A program made the translations under genes and the position numbers. Of a stretch of 18,646 nt of DNA, positions 14,627 through 18,646 are shown piece after piece. How positions within the stretch are numbered: position 1 is the stretch's first letter; every line of letters begins with the position of its first letter. The notes below the pieces were generated by a model that was not told the DNA's origin, made no database searches, and saw only the letters and a list, made by a program, of their open reading frames with translations. Source of the stretch: Kiloniellales bacterium (GTDB lineage: Bacteria > Pseudomonadota > Alphaproteobacteria > Kiloniellales > JAKSDN01); contig JAKSDN010000874.1 in assembly GCA_022360075.1 (NCBI GenBank), positions 1 through 18,646 of the forward strand. Direction: 5' to 3'.

Positions 14627-15718
14627 ATGTACGAGCAGTTTTTCCACCTGGAAGGTCTGCCGTTCCAGATCACGCCCGATGCGCGGTTCTTTTTCAACGC
14701 CGGTCCCCACCGCAAGGCTCTGGCCTACGCGACCTACGGTCTCAGCAAGGGCGAGGGATTCCTGGTCATCACCGGGGAGGTCGGTGCCGGCAAGACCACG
14801 CTCGTCGACTACCTGCTCGGAACACTGCATCAGCAGCGCTTTCTCGTCGGCAAGGTGGTCACGACCCAACTCGAGGCCGCGCCGCTCCTCGTGATGATCG
14901 CCTCGGCCTTCGGGGTGCCGTTGAACGGCCACGGCGCGTCGGACAAGGGCAGCCTGATCAGTCGGTTGGAGCAGTTCTTCGTCGACAACTACAAGAAGGG
15001 CGAGCGGACCCTGCTGATCGTCGACGAGGCCCAGAACCTGGAGCCGGGCGCGCTTGAAGAGCTCAGGATGCTGTCGAACTTCCAGTGCGGCTCGGCCCCG
15101 GTGATCCAGATCTTTCTGCTCGGGCAGCCCGAGTTCCGGCGTGTGCTCGCCGTGCCTTCGCTCGATCAGCTTCGCCAGCGCGTCATCGCCTACTACCACC
15201 TGACGGCGCTCGAGCGCGAGGAGACGCAAGACTACATCCTGCACCGTCTGCGCCAAGTCGGCTGGCGCGATGATCCGAAGTTCGCTCCGGAAAGCCTTGC
15301 GCTCATTCACGACGAGACCGCGGGAATCCCGCGTCGGATCAATCTGCTTTGCGACCGGATCCTGCTCTACTGCTACTTGGAAGAGAAGCATCTGGTCGCC
15401 CCCGACGACGTGCGGACCGTGATCGACGACATGAGGGAGGAAGACCTGACGCCCCGGCCGACGGATCTTCAGCCCAGCTTTCAGCAGCAGCAGGTCGTGC
15501 AACAATATGCCGACAGGAGCTCGGCTCCGGCCGTTCAGCCAAGGGCGAACGGTCATCTCGATGCTGGTCAGGGACGGCTCAGCCACGACGTTTCGGGAGA
15601 CGCGAGCCTTCGGGACCTGGTCGATCGTGTCAGCGAACTGGAAGTGAAGTTGAGCCGGATCGGTGAGGGCCTCGAGGGGAGCCGTGAGAAAGCCCAACGC
15701 AGCAACGGCGACGGTTAG
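14627..15718 (+). CDS. XrtA-associated AAA ATPase (GspA/ExeA-like)
   Basis: A 363-residue ATPase of the ExeA/GspA type found in PEP-CTERM/XrtA loci as a putative secretion ATPase (TIGR03015, from memory). The start MYEQFFHLEGLPFQITPDARFFF is the family opening, so ATG 14627 is preferred over GTG 14591, which would add 12 unrelated residues. Walker A is GEVGAGKTT (50-58; Lys56). Walker B is LLIVDEAQNL (Asp133, Glu134). FLLGQPEFRRVL and the GIPRRINLLCDRILLYCYLE lid motif follow. The C-terminal ~75 residues are Gln/Ser/Arg-rich with a short predicted coiled coil (LRDLVDRVSELEVKLSRIGEGL). It probably energises assembly of the export apparatus in the inner membrane; its partner is not established. 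Its end overlaps the longest possible frame of the deacetylase. Confidence 0.92.
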   Translation: MYEQFFHLEGLPFQITPDARFFFNAGPHRKALAYATYGLSKGEGFLVITGEVGAGKTTLVDYLLGTLHQQRFLVGKVVTTQLEAAPLLVMIASAFGVPLNGHGASDKGSLISRLEQFFVDNYKKGERTLLIVDEAQNLEPGALEELRMLSNFQCGSAPVIQIFLLGQPEFRRVLAVPSLDQLRQRVIAYYHLTALEREETQDYILHRLRQVGWRDDPKFAPESLALIHDETAGIPRRINLLCDRILLYCYLEEKHLVAPDDVRTVIDDMREEDLTPRPTDLQPSFQQQQVVQQYADRSSAPAVQPRANGHLDAGQGRLSHDVSGDASLRDLVDRVSELEVKLSRIGEGLEGSREKAQRSNGDG

Positions 15719-16760
15719 CGCGGATCAGCACCCGGCCTCGCGGGGCGGCGTGACGCGTGGGCAGGGCCCGCGGGCCCGTCTGCGCAGCGTTGACGCGTGT
15801 TCGGACGATGACCGACCGGTCAGCGACGCCCCAGCGCGGGCCAGCCAAGAATCGCCGACAGCGCCGGACCAGGCTTGTGGATCGGGGGGCGCAGCAAGCC
15901 TATCTGCGGCCTCGCGGGTCAACGCGATGTCGGTCGACGTCGAGGACTACTACCAGGTCTCGGCCTTTGCCGACGCGGTCGCGCGCGACGATTGGCCGGC
16001 CATGGCCAGCCGTGTCGAGCGCAACACCGATGCGGTCCTCCAGATGTTCGCCGATCACGGCATCTCCGCCACCTTCTTCACGCTCGGCTGCGTCGCGGAG
16101 CGCTATCCCTCTCTGGTGCGCCGGATCGTCGAGCAGGGCCATGAGCTGGCGAGCCATGGCTTCGCCCATTGGCGGGTCCACGAGCAGTCACAGGCCGCCT
16201 TCCGCGAAGACGTGGCGCGCACGAAGAAGCTGCTCGAAGACGTCGGCGGCGTCGGCATCGAAGGCTATCGGGCAGCGAGCTTCTCGATCAACCAAAGCAC
16301 GCGCTGGGCATTCGATGTCCTGGCGGAAGAGGGCCATCGCTACAGCTCCAGCGTCTATCCGATCCGCCACGACCTCTACGGCATGCCGGATGCCCCGCGC
16401 TTCCGCTATCTGCCGACCGAGCGCTCGTCCTTTCACGAGATCCCGATGACGACGCTGGAGATCGGCCGGCTCAAGCTGCCGTGCAGCGGCGGCGGATACT
16501 TCAGGCTGCTGCCCTATGGCTACAGCCGCTGGGCCTTGCGCCGCCTCAACGAGCGGGAAGGTCAGTCGGCCATGTTCTATTTCCATCCGTGGGAGATCGA
16601 TCCGGATCAGCCTCGGATCGCCACGCGTTCCTGGCGCTCGCGGCTGCGCCACTACACGAACCTCGGCCGCATGGAGGACCGATTGCGCCGTTTGCTGCGC
16701 GACTTCCGCTGGGACCGGGTCGACCGGGTCTTTCTGCCGGCGGAAGAGGTTCCGGGATGA
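15663..16760 (+). CDS. XrtA system polysaccharide deacetylase
   Basis: A carbohydrate esterase family 4 (NodB-fold) deacetylase of the PEP-CTERM-locus subfamily (TIGR03006, from memory), expected to remove N- or O-acetyl groups from the polymer. Numbered from GTG 15663 (365 residues), the conserved region begins only at VNAMSVDVEDYYQVSAF. Asp92 and Asp95 belong to motif 1, SHGFAH gives His165 and His169 (metal site), GYRAASFSI gives Arg203, and FHPWEID gives His308. Residues 1-86 are low-complexity Ala/Arg/Pro/Ser with no signal peptide. The true start may therefore be ATG 15927 (277 residues) or GTG 15750; none has a ribosome site. GTG 15663 would overlap the ATPase gene by 56 bases. The next gene starts 7 bases after its stop. 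Confidence 0.88.
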   Translation: MRASRGAVRKPNAATATVSADQHPASRGGVTRGQGPRARLRSVDACSDDDRPVSDAPARASQESPTAPDQACGSGGAASLSAASRVNAMSVDVEDYYQVSAFADAVARDDWPAMASRVERNTDAVLQMFADHGISATFFTLGCVAERYPSLVRRIVEQGHELASHGFAHWRVHEQSQAAFREDVARTKKLLEDVGGVGIEGYRAASFSINQSTRWAFDVLAEEGHRYSSSVYPIRHDLYGMPDAPRFRYLPTERSSFHEIPMTTLEIGRLKLPCSGGGYFRLLPYGYSRWALRRLNEREGQSAMFYFHPWEIDPDQPRIATRSWRSRLRHYTNLGRMEDRLRRLLRDFRWDRVDRVFLPAEEVPG

Positions 16761-16767
16761 TCGGCGC

Positions 16768-17805
16768 GTGGCTGGGCAAATCCAAGTAAGACACCTCGAC
16801 GACGGCGTCGCGGCGCGGTGGGACCGCTTCGTCGAAAGCTGTCCCGAGGCGACCTTCTTCCATCTCTCGGGTTGGAAGAAGGTCGTGGAGGAGAGCTTCG
16901 GCCATCGCTGCCCTTCGCTCTACGCCGAGGCCGATGGCGAGATCCGCGGCGTCCTGCCCCTCGTTCACCTGGATAGCCGGGTCTTCGGCAGCGCCTTGGT
17001 ATCGAACGCCTTTTGCGTCTATGGCGGCCCGGCGACGAGCGACGATGCGGCCCGTCAAGCCCTGGACGCGGCGGCGATAGAGCTCGCCGAGAGGCTGCGG
17101 GTCGAGCACCTGGAATACCGGCCGCTGCGGCCTTCCGACCGTGGCTGGCCCGCCAACGCCGATCTCTACTGCACCTTCAGAAAGGCGATCGCTGCGAACG
17201 ACGAAGAGAATCTGAAGGCGATCCCGAGAAAGCAGCGGGCGATGGTCCGCAAGGGCATCAAGAACGGCTTGACCGGCGTCGAAGACGAGACGGTCGAGCG
17301 TTTCTTCCGCATCTACGCGACCAGCGTTCGCGACCTCGGCACCCCGGTCCTGCCGCGCGGCTATTTCGCCAACCTGAAGCGGGCCTTCGGCGAGAACTGC
17401 CGGATCCTGACGATCGAGTCCGAAGGTCAGGCGATCGCCAGCGTCATGAGCTTCTACTTCCGTGACGAGGTGAGCCCCTACTACGGTGGCGGTCTTCCCG
17501 CGGCGCGGCGACTGGCCGCCTACGACTTCATGTATTGGAGCGTCATGCAGCGGGCCTGCGCGGAGGGCCGTCGGCTCTTCGACTTCGGCCGCAGCAAGCG
17601 CGGGACCGGCTCCTTCAGCTTCAAGAAGAACTGGGGCTTCGAGCCCGAGCCGCTGCACTACGAGTACAAGCTTCTGCGCCGCCAAGAGATACCGCAGGTC
17701 AATCCGCTAAATCCGAAGTATCGCTTGGCTATCGCGGCCTGGAAGCGGCTACCGCTCACCGTCGCCAATCTCTTGGGGCCTCAAATCGCACGGAACCTCG
17801 GATGA
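16768..17805 (+). CDS. FemAB-like protein, XrtA/PEP-CTERM system-associated
   Basis: A 345-residue protein with the GNAT-like fold of FemABX acyl/aminoacyl transferases, matching the PEP-CTERM-associated FemAB group (TIGR03019, from memory). The N-terminal half has ESCPEATFFHLSGWKKVVEE and LPLVHLDSRVFGSALVSNAF. The C-terminal half has SVMSFYFRDEVSPYYGGG, AAYDFMYWSVM, and FDFGRSKRGTGSFSFKKNWG, the conserved closing block. The start is the GTG at 16768 because homologous sequence begins there and the frame upstream is a shadow of the deacetylase. The role is unknown in detail; transfer of an amino acid or acyl group to the glycan or a sorted protein is the usual proposal. It sits 7 bases after the deacetylase and its TGA overlaps the next ATG (17802). 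Confidence 0.9.
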   Translation: MAGQIQVRHLDDGVAARWDRFVESCPEATFFHLSGWKKVVEESFGHRCPSLYAEADGEIRGVLPLVHLDSRVFGSALVSNAFCVYGGPATSDDAARQALDAAAIELAERLRVEHLEYRPLRPSDRGWPANADLYCTFRKAIAANDEENLKAIPRKQRAMVRKGIKNGLTGVEDETVERFFRIYATSVRDLGTPVLPRGYFANLKRAFGENCRILTIESEGQAIASVMSFYFRDEVSPYYGGGLPAARRLAAYDFMYWSVMQRACAEGRRLFDFGRSKRGTGSFSFKKNWGFEPEPLHYEYKLLRRQEIPQVNPLNPKYRLAIAAWKRLPLTVANLLGPQIARNLG

Positions 17806-17963
17806 GGGGCGGGATGCCTATCGGAACCAAGAAGGTGGAAAGCGAAGCGATAAGGGAGAGGCGTCTTGTCATGAACGACAGGCGGATCGTGGAGCGGCGG
17901 GTGACAGTGGTGTGCTCGGCTTTTGATACCCGGCACGATGACCTCTGCGGAGGCGGGCGATGA
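17802..17963 (+). CDS. Possible 53-residue ORF coupled to FemAB and XrtA
   Basis: ATG 17802 overlaps the FemAB stop as ATGA, and the TGA at 17961-17963 overlaps the exosortase ATG at 17960, again as ATGA. It therefore fills the gap exactly in a translationally coupled chain. An internal ATG at 17814 has GAGGGG (17804-17809) before it and may be the real start. The protein is very basic and polar, with a repeated ERR/DRR pattern (IRERRLVMNDRRIVERRV), two cysteines and no membrane segment. I recognise no family. Its third codon positions are GC-rich, but less so than the neighbouring genes appear. It could equally be a spacer that merely carries ribosomes to the exosortase start. Confidence 0.4.
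   Translation: MRGGMPIGTKKVESEAIRERRLVMNDRRIVERRVTVVCSAFDTRHDDLCGGGR
17949..17953 (+). promoter_or_regulatory. Strong ribosome binding site of exosortase A
   Basis: GGAGG lies 6 bases before the ATG at 17960. Since an in-frame stop occurs at 17939-17941, this site fixes the exosortase start and the long hydrophilic N-terminus that follows. Confidence 0.7.
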
Positions 17964-18646
17964 GCGCCGAGCGCGAGGGCGCCTTCGACGTCCCGAGGTC
18001 CCGTGCAAAGGCGCGGCGCCGGACCGGCGTCTTGGGCCTCGTGGGCGGCGCTATGGCACCTCAGGAGCGGCCACAGGAGCCAGCGGCGGCAAGTGGCTTG
18101 GAAACGCCGCCGCGCGGCCGTAGCGATGAAGACCGCGCTGCGGTGCTCGCCCGGTGGCGGCCCTGTCTGGTCGCCTTGGCGGTCGGGATCGTCGCGATCT
18201 TGGCGCTGTTCTATCAGACCGCCGGCAGCATGGTGGCGATCTGGCTGGAGTCGACCGCCTTCGAGCACGCCTTCCTGGTCGTTCCGATCGCCTTGTATCT
18301 GATCTGGCGGGACCGCGAGGCCGTGGCGCGGCTGGCGCCGGTCGCCAATCCGCTCGGTCTCGTGCTGCTGGCCGGCGCGGCCGCCTTGTGGCTGCTGGGC
18401 GATTTCGGTGGCGTGCAGATGGCCAAGCATGTCGCGGTCGTCGGCATGGTGCAGAGCCTTTGCTTGGCGGTGCTGGGCTGGGCCGTGGTCAAGCGTTTGG
18501 CCTTCCCGCTCTTCTTCCTGGTCTTCTGCGTTCCCTTCGGGCTGTTCCTCATTCCGCCTTTGCAGGATTTGACCGCCGACTACGTGGTCGCGCTCTTGCG
18601 GCTGACCGGCATGCCGGTGTTCCACGACGGCATCATGATCTACATC
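17960..18646 (+). CDS. xrtA: Exosortase A (XrtA/EpsH), partial, 3' end outside window
   Basis: The first 229 codons of an inner-membrane exosortase, the transpeptidase-like protease that recognises PEP-CTERM tails. Residues 1-66 are hydrophilic and Arg/Pro/Ala-rich, an unusually long cytoplasmic lead. Membrane segments follow at ~69-87, 103-117, 131-147, 157-175 and 181-199. FEHAFLVVPIALYLIWRDRE (101-120) and FPLFFLVFCVPFGLFLIPPLQ (182-202) are characteristic of the family, as is LTADYVVALLRLTGMPVFHDG near the edge. The frame is open at 18646. The catalytic Cys (in an ACSGLR-like motif) and the later Arg and His lie beyond the window, so activity cannot be judged. Whether a C-terminal EpsI domain is fused is also unseen. 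GGAGG at 17949-17953 supports the start. Confidence 0.92.
   Translation, partial: MSAEREGAFDVPRSRAKARRRTGVLGLVGGAMAPQERPQEPAAASGLETPPRGRSDEDRAAVLARWRPCLVALAVGIVAILALFYQTAGSMVAIWLESTAFEHAFLVVPIALYLIWRDREAVARLAPVANPLGLVLLAGAAALWLLGDFGGVQMAKHVAVVGMVQSLCLAVLGWAVVKRLAFPLFFLVFCVPFGLFLIPPLQDLTADYVVALLRLTGMPVFHDGIMIYI

Noticed and set aside
16516..16767. Upstream extension of the FemAB frame to 429 residues
   Set aside because: The extra 84 residues overlap the deacetylase catalytic region in another frame and look like shadow coding; homology starts at GTG 16768.

Overview
The window is a high-GC exopolysaccharide locus of the exosortase A (XrtA/EpsH) type. The organism is most likely a Gram-negative proteobacterium. 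The XrtA gene set is characteristic of Gram-negatives, and the GC-rich codon use together with the style of the glycosyltransferases suggests an alphaproteobacterium of the Rhodospirillales/Kiloniellales sort. The lineage is an inference; no marker gene in the window fixes it.

Layout, left to right. (1) 84-2312, plus strand: a large secreted protein with a propeller-like N-terminal half and a right-handed beta-helix C-terminal half. (2) 2328-5910, minus strand: a glycosyltransferase, a Gfo/Idh/MocA oxidoreductase and an SDR-type sugar epimerase; the last two overlap by ATGA. (3) 6189-7091, plus strand: a lone GT-A-like glycosyltransferase. (4) 7122-9951, minus strand: a multi-pass O-antigen-ligase/polymerase-like protein of the exosortase-A-associated type, then a GT4 glycosyltransferase. 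(5) 10194-11000, plus strand: a cis-prenyltransferase that resembles the actinobacterial Z-isoprenyl synthases more than E. coli UppS. (6) 11001-11766: a long non-coding stretch whose last ~200 bases form an AT-rich island with a possible 21-residue ORF. (7) 11767 to the window end, plus strand: the XrtA core in tight order: polysaccharide co-polymerase/chain-length determinant, tyrosine autokinase, GspA/ExeA-like ATPase, polysaccharide deacetylase, FemAB-like acyltransferase, a possible 53-residue ORF, and exosortase A, which is cut by the window edge before its catalytic cysteine.

Likely joint function: the glycosyltransferases build a repeat unit on a polyprenyl carrier from sugars modified by the oxidoreductase and epimerase. 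The Wzy/WaaL-like protein polymerises or ligates it. The co-polymerase, autokinase and ATPase control chain length and export, and the deacetylase trims the polymer. XrtA and the FemAB protein link the locus to sorting of PEP-CTERM surface proteins. No PEP-CTERM substrate, outer-membrane export protein or PrsK/PrsR regulator lies in the window. I found no rRNA, tRNA, CRISPR array, transposase or other mobile element. The best leads for something undescribed are the two small ORFs (11613-11678 and 17802-17963), the structured AT-rich region before the core operon, the atypical cis-prenyltransferase, and the secreted propeller/beta-helix fusion.
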